Positions 16,800-26,023 of a DNA stretch of 56,032 nucleotides are shown here, one piece after another. Positions within the stretch are counted from its first letter, which is position 1; the number at the start of each line of letters is the position of its first letter. The notes beneath the pieces are model-generated. The model did not search any database, had not been told where the DNA came from, and saw only the letters and a program-made list of their open reading frames with translations. This DNA is from Sulfurimonas sp. (GTDB lineage Bacteria; Campylobacterota; Campylobacteria; Campylobacterales; Sulfurimonadaceae). The stretch spans positions 1-56,032 of the forward strand of contig NZ_JALOAA010000013.1 in NCBI RefSeq assembly GCF_023229025.1, read 5' to 3'. The position numbers and the translations under genes are program-made.

Positions 16800-19055
16800 A
16801 TGAGAAAATTTTTAGCAGTGTTATTCATCCTTCTAGCAGTAAACTCCTTCGCATACACAATAAATTCTATTAAATATGAGGGCATGGTCAACATGTCAGA
16901 GTCGGTAGCATTGAGAATGCTTAATTTTGATGTGGGTGATACTATTGATGATAAAGTTCTTGATGAGTCAATTAAGGCTTACTTTAAGCAGGGCTACTTT
17001 GAAGATATATGGGTTACTTTAAAAGATGGTGTCTTAACATTTCACTTTAAAGAGAAGCCTCTAATTTCAAAAATAGAGCTTAAGGGTTGGAAAGAGAATG
17101 ATGCAGGGATAAAAGAGAGTATTATCCAGATAAAAGTCGGTGCACTTTATGATGAGAAAAAAATAGAAGCCGCAAAAAAAAGAATTATAGAAGCGATAAG
17201 TCAAGAGGGCAAAATTGACAGCGTTGTTGAGATTCAAAAAGAGCTTCTGGACAATGGAAGCTACAAGATAACATTTTTAGTAAATGAAGGTGAAGAGATT
17301 ATTATAGAAGAGTTGGCATACAGTGGAGTTTCAGGCTTGGATAGCGATGATTTCGACTCTATGATAGCAAATAAAGAGAGAGAGTTTATGGGCTGGTTTT
17401 GGGGGAGAAACGACGGGAAGATGAAAGTAAACGAGCTAGCTTATGACCCTCTACGGATACGTGATTTGTATATGCAGCACGGTTACTTGGATATTGATAT
17501 AAAAGAGCCGTTTGCAAAAGTAAACTTTGATAACTATACGGCAGATATAAGCTACCAGATAAAAGAGGGCGAAGTTTACTACATCAGCGCTATTACAATA
17601 GATCAGCAAAAGAATGTAATTGAAGATGAGAAGATAAGAGAGCTTATAAAACTAGAGGTCGGCAAACCTTTTAATGTTCAGACTTTTCGTGATGATTCTC
17701 AAAGGATTAAGACTCTTATTGCAGATTTGAGTTACGCTTTTGTTCAGGTAGTACCTGATTTAAAAAAAGATAAAGATAAAAAAGAGGTTGAAGTCGTTTT
17801 TAAAATTATGCCTGGAGATAAAGTAAAGATAAGAAATGTCGTTATCGCAGGAAACAGTAGAACGCTAGATAGAATCATAAGAAGAGAGCTATATCTTGGA
17901 CCGGGGGATATGTATTCATTGACAGATCTCTCAGATTCAAGGAATGCGCTTGGAAGACTTGGTTTTTTTGATGGAAACACTATTGAAGAAAAAAGAGTCG
18001 ATAGTAAGACTATGGATTTGGTTGTTAAGGTAAAAGAGGCGCCTACCGGTAATATTCAATTAGGTGGTGGATATGGAAGTTACGGTGGTCTTCTTGTAAG
18101 CGTCGCAGTCGATGATAGAAATGTTTGGGGCTCAGGAATAAATGTGGGAGTCAAAGCAGAACGCTCTTCACTTACTTCAAGCTACTCTTTTAGCTTAACT
18201 AACCCGAGACTAAACGATAGTGATTTTAGCGGTAACTTCTCTCTTTATACTTCAGATTACGAGTATGAAGATTATACTGTACTCTCTGATGGTTTTATTG
18301 TAGGAGTAGGACATAGATTTACAAGATATATTAGCGGACATATAGGGTATGGATTTTCACAAAATAGTTATGAGTTTGATGAGACAGATACCACACTAGA
18401 TACTTTTTACTTTGAAGATTACTCAAAAAGTTCAGTTACGGTTAGTGCAAAGTTTGATAATACAGATGATTTCTATCTTCCAAGAAAAGGTTTTATGCTT
18501 TCTCAAAGTATTGAGCAAAGTGGAATTGGCGGAGATGCCGAGTTTGTTAAGAGTAGAACAAACTTCTCAACCTATAAAGGGCTTGAGGAGTGGTTTGGAT
18601 TTGATGTTATAGCAAGATACAAGGCAAGGCTATACTATGTCAAAGAGACAGGTTACCTTCCAACAGCAGAGAGATTTTACATGGGCGGTATCGGAAGTGT
18701 TAGAGGGTATGAGTCATACTCTCTATCGCCAACTATAGAAGATTTAGATGAAGATGACGGCGTTAGACGTGTCGGTGGTGAGTTTACCGCATCAAACAGT
18801 TTTGAACTTAGTTTTCCACTTGTTCCAAAGGCTAAAATGCGTTTAGTTACATATCTTGATTGGGGCTATATAGGAACAACTGAAGATAGTAGAAGTGATT
18901 ATCTAGTAAAAGATCTTAATCGAGGCGGATTCGGTGCAGGGCTTGAGTGGTTCTCTCCGGTTGGACCTATTCAGCTAATGTTCTCAAAACCTCTTGGAGA
19001 AGAAGAGGGTGATAAAACATCTACATTTGAGTTTACAATGGGGCAGAGATTTTAG
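16800..19055 (+). CDS. bamA: Outer-membrane assembly factor BamA
   Basis: The product has 751 residues. A signal peptide (about 1-18) is followed by five POTRA repeats (about 20-430), for example TINSIKYEGMVNMSESVAL and VKIRNVVIAGNSRTLDRIIR. The C-terminal 16-stranded barrel holds the surface-antigen signature GGIGSVRGYESYSLSP, with the lid-lock RGY, and ends with the outer-membrane sorting residue F (GQRF). It folds and inserts beta-barrel proteins into the outer membrane. Its 3' end overlaps the ppx stop by 4 bp on the opposite strand. Confidence 0.96.
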   Translation: MRKFLAVLFILLAVNSFAYTINSIKYEGMVNMSESVALRMLNFDVGDTIDDKVLDESIKAYFKQGYFEDIWVTLKDGVLTFHFKEKPLISKIELKGWKENDAGIKESIIQIKVGALYDEKKIEAAKKRIIEAISQEGKIDSVVEIQKELLDNGSYKITFLVNEGEEIIIEELAYSGVSGLDSDDFDSMIANKEREFMGWFWGRNDGKMKVNELAYDPLRIRDLYMQHGYLDIDIKEPFAKVNFDNYTADISYQIKEGEVYYISAITIDQQKNVIEDEKIRELIKLEVGKPFNVQTFRDDSQRIKTLIADLSYAFVQVVPDLKKDKDKKEVEVVFKIMPGDKVKIRNVVIAGNSRTLDRIIRRELYLGPGDMYSLTDLSDSRNALGRLGFFDGNTIEEKRVDSKTMDLVVKVKEAPTGNIQLGGGYGSYGGLLVSVAVDDRNVWGSGINVGVKAERSSLTSSYSFSLTNPRLNDSDFSGNFSLYTSDYEYEDYTVLSDGFIVGVGHRFTRYISGHIGYGFSQNSYEFDETDTTLDTFYFEDYSKSSVTVSAKFDNTDDFYLPRKGFMLSQSIEQSGIGGDAEFVKSRTNFSTYKGLEEWFGFDVIARYKARLYYVKETGYLPTAERFYMGGIGSVRGYESYSLSPTIEDLDEDDGVRRVGGEFTASNSFELSFPLVPKAKMRLVTYLDWGYIGTTEDSRSDYLVKDLNRGGFGAGLEWFSPVGPIQLMFSKPLGEEEGDKTSTFEFTMGQRF

Positions 19056-20521
19056 AGAAATAAGATATCTATGCTTTTTTCTCTCACCATCTCTAGCTTT
19101 TTAACACTCTCTTTTGCTAAATATAGACTATTTTTAGACTCTACTTTTAGCTCTTGTTTCTCAAAACTAAGAGTAAAGTCAATATTTCTAGGGTAATGGC
19201 TCAAAAGGGCAACGGCTAAAGAGAGAAGGTAGCTTAAGGACTCTAGTTGATTTGTATCGGGAAGCAGATCTTTGAATTTATCAACATGAGAAGATGATGG
19301 AAGTTTTCTTTTTGTAAATTTTGCTAGAGTTGCAATTAAAATTATCTGCTCATGAGTGAAACCAAACTCTAAAGCCTCTTTTATGAGGTTGTAACTGTTT
19401 TTATTATAAGAGTAGTAGTGGATATTGCTTCCGCTCATGCAAAGTTTAGCGGCTATTGCTAGTTCGTAGCGATATTTTTTTTCAATCTTTAGCTCTTCAT
19501 ATGTTAAATCAAATAGCGTTTTTGAGACTTTGCAGAGCTGATTTGCATAAGTTTGATTGTCAACATGCGCATCTAATATATATCTAAGAGAAGTGTTGTA
19601 GTTTATAGGAAATCTATCTTTTGAATTTCTAAGCAAGTCTGTTAAAAAAACACCTTCTCTAACACCGACACCGCTTGTAATAAGCTTGCTGATTTTAAAT
19701 TTTTCAAATATTCTAAGAAGTATAAGTGCACCGGGTTTTATTACATCAAATCTACTGCTTTTAATTCCTAGATTGTTTAGTTCATCCTCGGTAGATTTTA
19801 TAATTTCTATCAGAAGCATTTGAAACTCATCATAGTTTGGCTCATAAGCATGAAGCTTATCAATTGGGTAGGCATTTTTATTCAATAAGGCATTTGATAT
19901 TGCTCTAAATGTTCCGCCAATCCCAATAACCGTTGAGACATTAATATTATCAAGCTGAAGCAGTTGTGAGTCAATATAATCTTTCGCGCCCTCAATATAA
20001 TTATTGTCGAAAAAAAGCTCTTTGAGTCTAACAGTGCCAAGATTTATTGAGATGTTTGAGCTTATATCATGTCTGTTAATAAATGAAAATTCTGTTGAAC
20101 CACCGCCGATATCTACGCTTATGGCATTTTGTTGCGGCGGCAGTAGGTTTGAACATGCAACAGCTCCAAGGTAGGCTTCTCTTTGCCCATCTATAACTTT
20201 TATGCTCAAGCCAAGACTATTTCTGACTCTATTTATAAACTCTTTTTGATTTGGAGCGTCTCTAAGAGCAGAAGTTGCAACACAGAGTGTTTTTCTTGCT
20301 TTAAAAGATGAGACAATAGTGAGAAAATCCCTAAGAGCATCAAAGGCTCTTTGCATTGGAATTTCTTGAAGATTTCCGCCATTTTGGTAGGCGTTTTCAG
20401 AGATTCTTACTCTGCTTTTTGCTTCATGAAGTATGTGAAATGCAAATCGAGAAGTTTTCTCATAAACTACCATTCTAACAGAGTTAGAACCTATGTCTAT
20501 GACCGCTACTCTTTTTGCCAA
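19052..20521 (-). CDS. ppx: Ppx/GppA-family exopolyphosphatase
   Basis: The 489-residue product opens with the ASKHA phosphate-1 motif VAVIDIGSNSVRMVV (about 4-18) and has SVDIGGGSTEFSFI (about 137-150) and GIGGTFRAIS as further nucleotide/phosphate loops. A C-terminal HD-like helical region (about 305-489) follows. The family hydrolyses polyphosphate and/or pppGpp; which substrate dominates here cannot be told. The ferredoxin gene lies 4 bp upstream on the same strand, so the two are probably cotranscribed. Confidence 0.9.
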   Translation of the reverse strand: MAKRVAVIDIGSNSVRMVVYEKTSRFAFHILHEAKSRVRISENAYQNGGNLQEIPMQRAFDALRDFLTIVSSFKARKTLCVATSALRDAPNQKEFINRVRNSLGLSIKVIDGQREAYLGAVACSNLLPPQQNAISVDIGGGSTEFSFINRHDISSNISINLGTVRLKELFFDNNYIEGAKDYIDSQLLQLDNINVSTVIGIGGTFRAISNALLNKNAYPIDKLHAYEPNYDEFQMLLIEIIKSTEDELNNLGIKSSRFDVIKPGALILLRIFEKFKISKLITSGVGVREGVFLTDLLRNSKDRFPINYNTSLRYILDAHVDNQTYANQLCKVSKTLFDLTYEELKIEKKYRYELAIAAKLCMSGSNIHYYSYNKNSYNLIKEALEFGFTHEQIILIATLAKFTKRKLPSSSHVDKFKDLLPDTNQLESLSYLLSLAVALLSHYPRNIDFTLSFEKQELKVESKNSLYLAKESVKKLEMVREKSIDILFL

Positions 20522-20525
20522 ACCT

Positions 20526-20777
20526 CTACTCTTCTGCTAAAATATTTTTATATTTGAACTGAAGCTCTGCAATAGATTCTACATTGTCTTTATCGGGGAT
20601 AATACAATCAACAGGACAGACGGATATACATGCCGGCTCATCATAAACACTAACACATTCAGTACAACGATCTGGATCGATGAAGTAGATCGGGTCTCCC
20701 TCTTCAATAGCTACGGTAGGACACTCTTCACGACACGCATCACACGCAATACACTCATCATTTATTATCAAAGCCAT
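20526..20777 (-). CDS. 2[4Fe-4S] ferredoxin
   Basis: The 83-residue product has cluster ligands C9, C12, C15 and C19, then C38, C41, C50, C54 and C58, with an eight-residue loop between C41 and C50. This is the Allochromatium-type (YfhL-like) ferredoxin pattern with two 4Fe-4S clusters. It is a low-potential cytoplasmic electron carrier whose partner is not evident from the neighbours. It starts 162 bp downstream of the kinase gene and probably has its own promoter there. Confidence 0.92.
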   Translation of the reverse strand: MALIINDECIACDACREECPTVAIEEGDPIYFIDPDRCTECVSVYDEPACISVCPVDCIIPDKDNVESIAELQFKYKNILAEE

Positions 20778-20939
20778 TAAAATACCTTATAGTTATAATC
20801 CAAATTTAAATATATTAAAATAATATATTTTTATGTGCCCGATTTATATCAGAAAAGAGTTAAATGTTTACTTAAGTACAAATATACGATATTTATAAAC
20901 TCTAGTCAGCTTTAGAATAGTTGTCGGTTTTTACCAAAT

Positions 20940-22232
20940 TTACGGGAGTATACATGAGAGCTTTGAGTTTAGATTTAGCGTTGCGATTGTGCCTGAAATG
21001 CCATCTGTTCTGTTTTTTATGCTTATCTTTGCACCAAGTGCATCAGCAGCACTCTTTGCTAAAAATAGACCAAGCCCAACACCGGATTTGTTCCCCTCTC
21101 TCTTAAATGGAGCAAAGAAGTCTGAACTCTCATCTATTCCGCACCCCTCATCTATAACTTCAATTAAAAGACCAAAACTGTTCAGGGAGCTTCTCAGGAT
21201 TACATTTTTGTCTTTTGGAGTAAACTTTAGAGCATTTTGAAGAAAGTTTTGCACTATCTGATTTAAAAGTCCAACTTGAAGTATTGCCATAAAGCCATCA
21301 GGCTCAAAGTTCATATATAGAGTTTTACCTTCGTTTGAAGCTAAAAGTTTAAAATCATCTGCTTTTTGTTTCAAAACTTCGATAACATCAACCTCTTGAG
21401 GCTTTTCAAGCTGCATTCCCTCTTGACGACCAATGTTTAGTATGTTTGAGACGATTATATTCATCTCATCTACAGTTTTGTTTGTAACTTTTATTGCATC
21501 TATATACTCTTCAGCAGAGCGTTTTTTGATAAGCGTTACCTGATTTTTAAGCTTTATAACTGCAAGCGGTGTTTTTAGCTCATGTGCGGTTCCAATAAAG
21601 AGCTCTTTTTGATACTTTACAAAATTTTGTATTCTTGAGATAAGATGATTAATAGTAGCTCCAAGTGGCTCAAACTCTTCAGGAAGCTCCTCTGTCTTTA
21701 TCGGGCGCATAAGATACTCATTCATGTTAGAGAGTTTGTTGCTAAGAGTTTTTACAGGCGTAACGAGCATCTTAGAAAGGGCAATTGCATAAATGACAAC
21801 AAGTAAAAAACCGGCTATGTTTATAATAAAGATATAGTTAAGAATTTTGTCAATCAGAGTTCTAGTGGGTGTTATATCTTTTGTTATTTTTATGTAACTA
21901 AGCTCATCTAAATTAAATGGGTGCATGAGAACAATATAAGATTTATTATCTTTTGTAGTTTCAAAAAAATCAATATCTAAAAGAGACTGTTTAAGATATA
22001 TAATTTCAATACTTAACCCAAGATAGGTTTCTGGTGCGGGAACTTCCGAGCCATAGATGGATTGATTGCTTGAGATGTTATTTGCGTATACAAGAAGCTC
22101 TTTATGTCTCTCTTCAAGAATTGAGCTCTCAATGTAGAAATATAAGATTGAGGAGAAGATAAGTATAAGTGAAACGGAGGAAATTATAAGCTGAATTAAA
22201 AAGCTTTGTCTTATACTTCTTTGTGAGAACAT
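20940..22232 (-). CDS. Sensor histidine kinase paired with the HsrA-like regulator
   Basis: The product has 430 residues. There are two membrane helices (about 13-33 and 133-153) around an extracytoplasmic domain of about 100 residues, then HAMP. The HisKA motif GTAHELKTPLAV has the phospho-accepting H217. The N box is NQIVQNFLQNALKFTP, with DEGCGI and GVGLGLFLAK completing the ATP-binding domain. All catalytic boxes are intact. It lies 139 bp downstream of the response regulator on the same strand. A promoter-like site with a palindrome in the gap suggests separate control. Confidence 0.93.
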   Translation of the reverse strand: MFSQRSIRQSFLIQLIISSVSLILIFSSILYFYIESSILEERHKELLVYANNISSNQSIYGSEVPAPETYLGLSIEIIYLKQSLLDIDFFETTKDNKSYIVLMHPFNLDELSYIKITKDITPTRTLIDKILNYIFIINIAGFLLVVIYAIALSKMLVTPVKTLSNKLSNMNEYLMRPIKTEELPEEFEPLGATINHLISRIQNFVKYQKELFIGTAHELKTPLAVIKLKNQVTLIKKRSAEEYIDAIKVTNKTVDEMNIIVSNILNIGRQEGMQLEKPQEVDVIEVLKQKADDFKLLASNEGKTLYMNFEPDGFMAILQVGLLNQIVQNFLQNALKFTPKDKNVILRSSLNSFGLLIEVIDEGCGIDESSDFFAPFKREGNKSGVGLGLFLAKSAADALGAKISIKNRTDGISGTIATLNLNSKLSCILP

Positions 22233-22267
22233 TTTTTACCTATTACTTAATTAAAGTTTGTAATTGT

Positions 22268-22282
22268 AACCTAATTTAGGTT
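22268..22282. promoter_or_regulatory. Palindromic operator candidate upstream of the kinase gene
   Basis: This is a perfect 7-1-7 palindrome, AACCTAA-T-TTAGGTT. On the minus strand its end overlaps TTACAAT, a -10-like box 36 bp upstream of the kinase ATG. The same half-site, TTAGGTT (AACCTAA on the minus strand), occurs upstream of the response regulator at 23094-23100. It could be the binding site of that regulator; this is inference from symmetry and position. Confidence 0.45.
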
Positions 22283-22342
22283 TTAAAATATAAATTTGTA
22301 ATCTATTGCATGGAGAGTTTTCTAAGAGAGCTTTGCTACAGC

Positions 22343-22362
22343 GAAAAGAGATAACTCTTTTC
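22343..22362 (-). terminator. Hairpin just after the response-regulator stop
   Basis: A perfect 8-bp stem GAAAAGAG/CTCTTTTC with a 4-nt loop starts 9 bp after the regulator stop codon. It lacks a following run of T on the transcribed strand, so it may be a processing or attenuation hairpin rather than a full terminator. It would reduce kinase expression from the regulator promoter. Confidence 0.4.
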
Positions 22363-22371
22363 ACATAATAG

Positions 22372-23046
22372 TTAATTTATCTCTTTTGGAAAACAGAAAC
22401 GGTAGCCGCGACGGCGAACAGTCTCTATTGTAGTAATATTTAAAGGTTTGTCCATTTTTTGTCTAATTTGATTAATTGCAACTTCAATAACATTTGGAGT
22501 AACAAGCTCCGGCTCTTCCCAGATAGCGTCAAGCAGTTGCTCTTTAGAGACAATTTGGTCACGATGACGAGCTAAATGCGTAAGAACTTCAAAAGGCTTA
22601 CCTTTTAACTCTATATCGGTCTCTCTATAGGTTATTTTTTCCTCTTCAGGATTGATAGTAAGATCTTCAATCTCAATAATATTGCTGCCGCCAAAACGAA
22701 GACGAGCATCTAGGCGAGCAACAAGAACATCAAAATCAAAAGGCTTTCTGATGTAGTCGTCAGCACCGCTTCTAAGAGCCTCTATCTCGCTTTCGTTGTC
22801 ATCTCTTGCAGATAAAACTACTACAACTGTTTTTGGTGTTTTAGCTTTAATGTCGCCAATAATATCAATGCTATTTCCATCAGGAAGCATCCAGTCCATC
22901 AAGACTAGGTCATAGTTGCGAATATCAAGATAGTACTCACCGTCTTTGAGAGTCTCAACAACATCACTTTGGTAACCAAACTCCTTTAGTCCCTCTGCAA
23001 GCATTTTGTTCAGTGTGACTTCATCTTCTATAATAAGAATGCGCAT
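22372..23046 (-). CDS. OmpR-family response regulator, HsrA/CosR-like
   Basis: The product has 224 residues: a receiver domain (1-115) with acidic pair E7/D8, phospho-acceptor D51 (LVLMDWMLPDG) and K101, then a winged helix (about 125-220). The DNA-binding half (GKPFEVLTHLARHRDQIVSK, then VRRRGYRFC) is, from memory, almost identical to H. pylori HsrA (HP1043) and Campylobacter CosR, essential orphan regulators of redox and housekeeping genes. Those orthologues have degenerate receivers and no partner kinase. This copy keeps the phosphorylation residues and sits upstream of a kinase gene. Regulation is probably by that kinase and perhaps by itself through the TTAGGTT half-site upstream. Confidence 0.92.
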   Translation of the reverse strand: MRILIIEDEVTLNKMLAEGLKEFGYQSDVVETLKDGEYYLDIRNYDLVLMDWMLPDGNSIDIIGDIKAKTPKTVVVVLSARDDNESEIEALRSGADDYIRKPFDFDVLVARLDARLRFGGSNIIEIEDLTINPEEEKITYRETDIELKGKPFEVLTHLARHRDQIVSKEQLLDAIWEEPELVTPNVIEVAINQIRQKMDKPLNITTIETVRRRGYRFCFPKEIN

Positions 23047-23147
23047 AAATTTTGTCCTATTTGTGAATATTTTGGCGGAATGATATCATAATTTTAGGTT
23101 AAATTAAAGTAGTTTTTAATTTTTTTTAATAAATCTTTAACTTATAA

Positions 23148-23477
23148 TTAAGATTGAGTTTTGTAATGATTGCTTACACTTACCTTGCAGTGGGGTAAAA
23201 TTGATGGTTTTGTTACTTTTAAATCTATGCTTTTTATCGCTTTATATTCTTTAATTAACTTTAAATTTATCTCTTTTAAAGCATCTTCTATAAGAAAAAA
23301 TTCATTTTCTAGCATTGTTTTTTCTATAATTTGAGCAATATCTGCATAGTTTATGAATCCATTTTTATCGTCATAAACAATAGCGGCATTTACAATGACA
23401 TCTTGAGGTTTTATTCTCTCAAAGTCTAAAATTCCAATAATGCATTGAAATTTTAAATCTTCAATATGAATCGTCAT
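23148..23477 (-). CDS. folB: Dihydroneopterin aldolase
   Basis: The 109-residue product has the FolB opening IEDLKFQCIIGILDFERIKPQ (about 4-24, catalytic Glu and Tyr/Phe region) and the end KVTKPSILPHCKVSVSNHY with the conserved K-P. It makes 6-hydroxymethyl-dihydropterin in folate synthesis; folK lies at 48456-48944. It is short but complete. The start overlaps the plsY stop by 4 bp (ATGA), as in other Campylobacterota. Confidence 0.85.
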   Translation of the reverse strand: MTIHIEDLKFQCIIGILDFERIKPQDVIVNAAIVYDDKNGFINYADIAQIIEKTMLENEFFLIEDALKEINLKLIKEYKAIKSIDLKVTKPSILPHCKVSVSNHYKTQS

Positions 23478-24088
23478 ACTACTCTTTTTTCTTCGCCCTT
23501 AAAAAGACGAATAATGTTTGGTATATGTTTATAAAAAAGTATAAAACCGATTATTAGAACCGGAGAGTGAGCCATATCTGGATGAATGATAAAGCTGGCA
23601 ATTATCAGTGCAGCAAGTGCAGTAAGTGAAGAGAGAGATGAAATTTTTATAACTTTTGCTCCAAGTGCCCAAACAGCAAGTGCTATTATTGTCTCAAGAG
23701 GAAGCATAAACATCATGACTCCCATACCGGTTGCAACACCTTTGCCTCCTTCAAAGCCAAGATATGGGGAGAAGCAGTGTCCAATGACCGCCATTACTGC
23801 AATTCCCCAGAGTGTCGCTTCGCTAACTCCTGTAATATAGGCTACAAGAAGAACTAAAACACCCTTTAGGGCATCAAGTGCGAGTGTTGCTATACCGAGT
23901 TTTTTTGCTAAAAGGGGATTGCTCTCTTTTACGACTCTTAAAACATTTGTAGCGCCTATACTTCCGGAGCCGCTAGTTTTTATGTCAACACCTGCAAATT
24001 TTTTAGCCAGAAGTAGACCAAATGGAATCCCCCCTACTAAATAGGCTGCAATAAAAAATTGAGCATTAGTATTAAATAAAAAATCCAT
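23474..24088 (-). CDS. plsY: Acyl-phosphate glycerol-3-phosphate acyltransferase
   Basis: The 204-residue multispanning membrane protein has the three PlsY signatures: SGSIGATNVLR (about 41-51), GHCFSPYLGFEGGKGVATGMG (about 102-122), and a C-terminal KHIPNIIRLFKGEE. It acylates glycerol-3-phosphate as the first step of phospholipid synthesis. It is the first gene of the minus-strand pair with folB and is divergent from nadA. Confidence 0.94.
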   Translation of the reverse strand: MDFLFNTNAQFFIAAYLVGGIPFGLLLAKKFAGVDIKTSGSGSIGATNVLRVVKESNPLLAKKLGIATLALDALKGVLVLLVAYITGVSEATLWGIAVMAVIGHCFSPYLGFEGGKGVATGMGVMMFMLPLETIIALAVWALGAKVIKISSLSSLTALAALIIASFIIHPDMAHSPVLIIGFILFYKHIPNIIRLFKGEEKRVV

Positions 24089-24172
24089 TCAAAACCTTAA
24101 GTAAGATATTTACGCAATTGTACTTCATATATAATTATAGAGATATAAAAATTTTAATTATTTTTTTTTTGA

Positions 24173-24178
24173 TACAAT
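24173..24178 (+). promoter_or_regulatory. Candidate -10 box of nadA
   Basis: GATACAATAA gives TACAAT 26 bp before the nadA start, following a T-rich run (24161-24170) of the kind often seen upstream of -10 boxes in Campylobacterota. The expected start site leaves a leader of about 20 nt containing AGAGGA. Confidence 0.5.
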
Positions 24179-24204
24179 AACGTCATTAAAAAAGAGGATT
24201 TTTT

Positions 24205-25203
24205 TTGAAACTTACAAACGAAGAATTGAAAGAAAAAATAAATGAATATAAAAAGAAGTTAAGCGTAACGGTTGTTGCACATTTTTATCAGAGAGATGAA
24301 GTTTTTGAGATGGGCGATATTACGGGGGACTCTCTTGAACTTGCAATTAAAACAAAAGAGGATAAATCAGACTATGTTGTATTTTGCGGCGTAGGATTTA
24401 TGGGGCAGAGTGTTAAAGTTTTATCGCCGAATAAGAGAGTTGTTATGCCAAAAGCAGCGTGTTGCGCTATGGCTACCATGATTGACGGCATGCAGTTTGA
24501 TAAATCGGTAAAAGCTCTTAATGAAGCGGGGATAAAGAGTGAAAATATTTTACCAATCACATATATTAACTCCAATGCAGAAGTGAAGGCTAAAGTTGCA
24601 AAGATGGGTGGCATGGTATGCACAAGCTCAAATGCGAAAAAAATCATAACAAAGGCTCTTGAAGAGGGAAAAAAGATACTCTTTGTTCCGGATAGATGTT
24701 TGGGTCAGAACATAGCAAATCAGATGGGGCTAAAATCTTGTGTTATCGGCGACGGTACAAATTTAGCAGATGCGGATATTATCTGTTTTAACGGTTTTTG
24801 CTCTGTTCATCAGCTGTTTGGTGTAGATGATATTAACTTTTATCGTAAAAAATATCCAGGTATTTTGATAGTCGTTCATCCTGAATGCGATCCTGCAATT
24901 TGCAGTGCAGCAGACTTTGTGGGTTCGACTTCACAAATTATAAAATATATAAAAGAGTTGCCGGAGGAGCAAAAAGTAGCAGTTGGAACCGAGTTTAACC
25001 TAGTAAACCGTCTGCGCAAAAAAAATACCTATGTTCTATCTTCGACAAAGCCGGAGTGCCCGACTATGAATGAGACAACCCTTCAAGATCTCTATGACAT
25101 ACTAAAATCTATTGATGAAGGCGCACCGCTAAATGAGATACATGTAGATGAAGAGACTCAAAAATGGGCAAAAATAGCCCTAGAGAGAATGTTGGCACTA
25201 TAA
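24205..25203 (+). CDS. nadA: Quinolinate synthase A
   Basis: The 332-residue product starts at TTG, chosen because AGAGGA lies 6 bp upstream and the N-terminus matches the family. The opening TVVAHFYQRDEVFEMGDITG gives the substrate site. Conserved cysteines for the 4Fe-4S cluster occur in MPKAACCAMA, GFCSVHQ/PECDPAIC and KPECPTMNET. It condenses iminoaspartate with dihydroxyacetone phosphate to quinolinate. The stop codon shares one base with the nadC start. No nadB is in the window. Confidence 0.95.
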   Translation: MKLTNEELKEKINEYKKKLSVTVVAHFYQRDEVFEMGDITGDSLELAIKTKEDKSDYVVFCGVGFMGQSVKVLSPNKRVVMPKAACCAMATMIDGMQFDKSVKALNEAGIKSENILPITYINSNAEVKAKVAKMGGMVCTSSNAKKIITKALEEGKKILFVPDRCLGQNIANQMGLKSCVIGDGTNLADADIICFNGFCSVHQLFGVDDINFYRKKYPGILIVVHPECDPAICSAADFVGSTSQIIKYIKELPEEQKVAVGTEFNLVNRLRKKNTYVLSSTKPECPTMNETTLQDLYDILKSIDEGAPLNEIHVDEETQKWAKIALERMLAL

Positions 25204-26015
25204 TGGAGGAGTTTGTAAAAGCTGCACTATACCAAGATGTGGGTCGAGGAGATCTCTATGCGCTAGTTGAGCCTAGTGTAGCTTCAACGGCGAGAATTAT
25301 CGCTAAAAGTAATGGCGTAGTAGCGGGAGTTGAGTATATAAATATATTGGCAAAACTTGAGGATTTTGAGATAAGCTGGAATGTTCATGACTCAGAGAGT
25401 TTTACAGAGGGTGATGTTTTAGCAAATATTAGTGGAAGCTCACATACACTACTAAAGATAGAGAGAACTCTTTTAAATATGCTTCTTCATGCAAGCTCAA
25501 TTGCTACTTTGACTAAAAAGTATGTTGATATTGTAGAGCCGTATGGAGTCAAACTCTTAGACACAAGAAAGACAAGACCACTACTTAGGATTTTTGAAAA
25601 GTATGCCACACGTTGCGGTGGAGCAGTAAATCACCGTATGGGTTTGGATGACTCATTGATGATTAAAGATACGCATCTTAAGACTATTGATGATTTAAGC
25701 TCATATATAAAAAAAGCAAGAAAAAAGATACCCTTTACTGCAAAAATTGAAGTAGAAGCCGAAACATTTGAGACGGCAAAAGAGGCTTTTGAAGCTGGAG
25801 CTGACATTGTTATGTGTGATAACATGACTCCAAAAGAGGTTAGTGAAGTTGTAAAATATAGAGATGAGAACTTTTCACATGTACAGCTTGAAGCTAGTGG
25901 AAACATATCTTTTGAGACAATAGAGAGTTATGCTAAAACAGGGATTGATGCAATAAGTAGCGGCTCCTTGATTCATCAAGCAAACTGGATTGATCTCTCT
26001 ATGAAAATAGATTGA
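25203..26015 (+). CDS. nadC: Quinolinate phosphoribosyltransferase
   Basis: The start at 25203 (TAATG overlap with nadA) is preferred over an in-frame ATG 39 bp upstream inside nadA. The 270-residue product has LLDTRKTRPLLRIFEKYA (phosphoribosyl pyrophosphate and quinolinate binding), NHRMGLDDSLMIKDTH, IEVEAET and VMCDNM, then EASGNIS and the closing GIDAISSGSLIHQ. It makes nicotinate mononucleotide, directly after NadA in NAD synthesis. Confidence 0.95.
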   Translation: MEEFVKAALYQDVGRGDLYALVEPSVASTARIIAKSNGVVAGVEYINILAKLEDFEISWNVHDSESFTEGDVLANISGSSHTLLKIERTLLNMLLHASSIATLTKKYVDIVEPYGVKLLDTRKTRPLLRIFEKYATRCGGAVNHRMGLDDSLMIKDTHLKTIDDLSSYIKKARKKIPFTAKIEVEAETFETAKEAFEAGADIVMCDNMTPKEVSEVVKYRDENFSHVQLEASGNISFETIESYAKTGIDAISSGSLIHQANWIDLSMKID

Positions 26016-26023
26016 AAATATAG

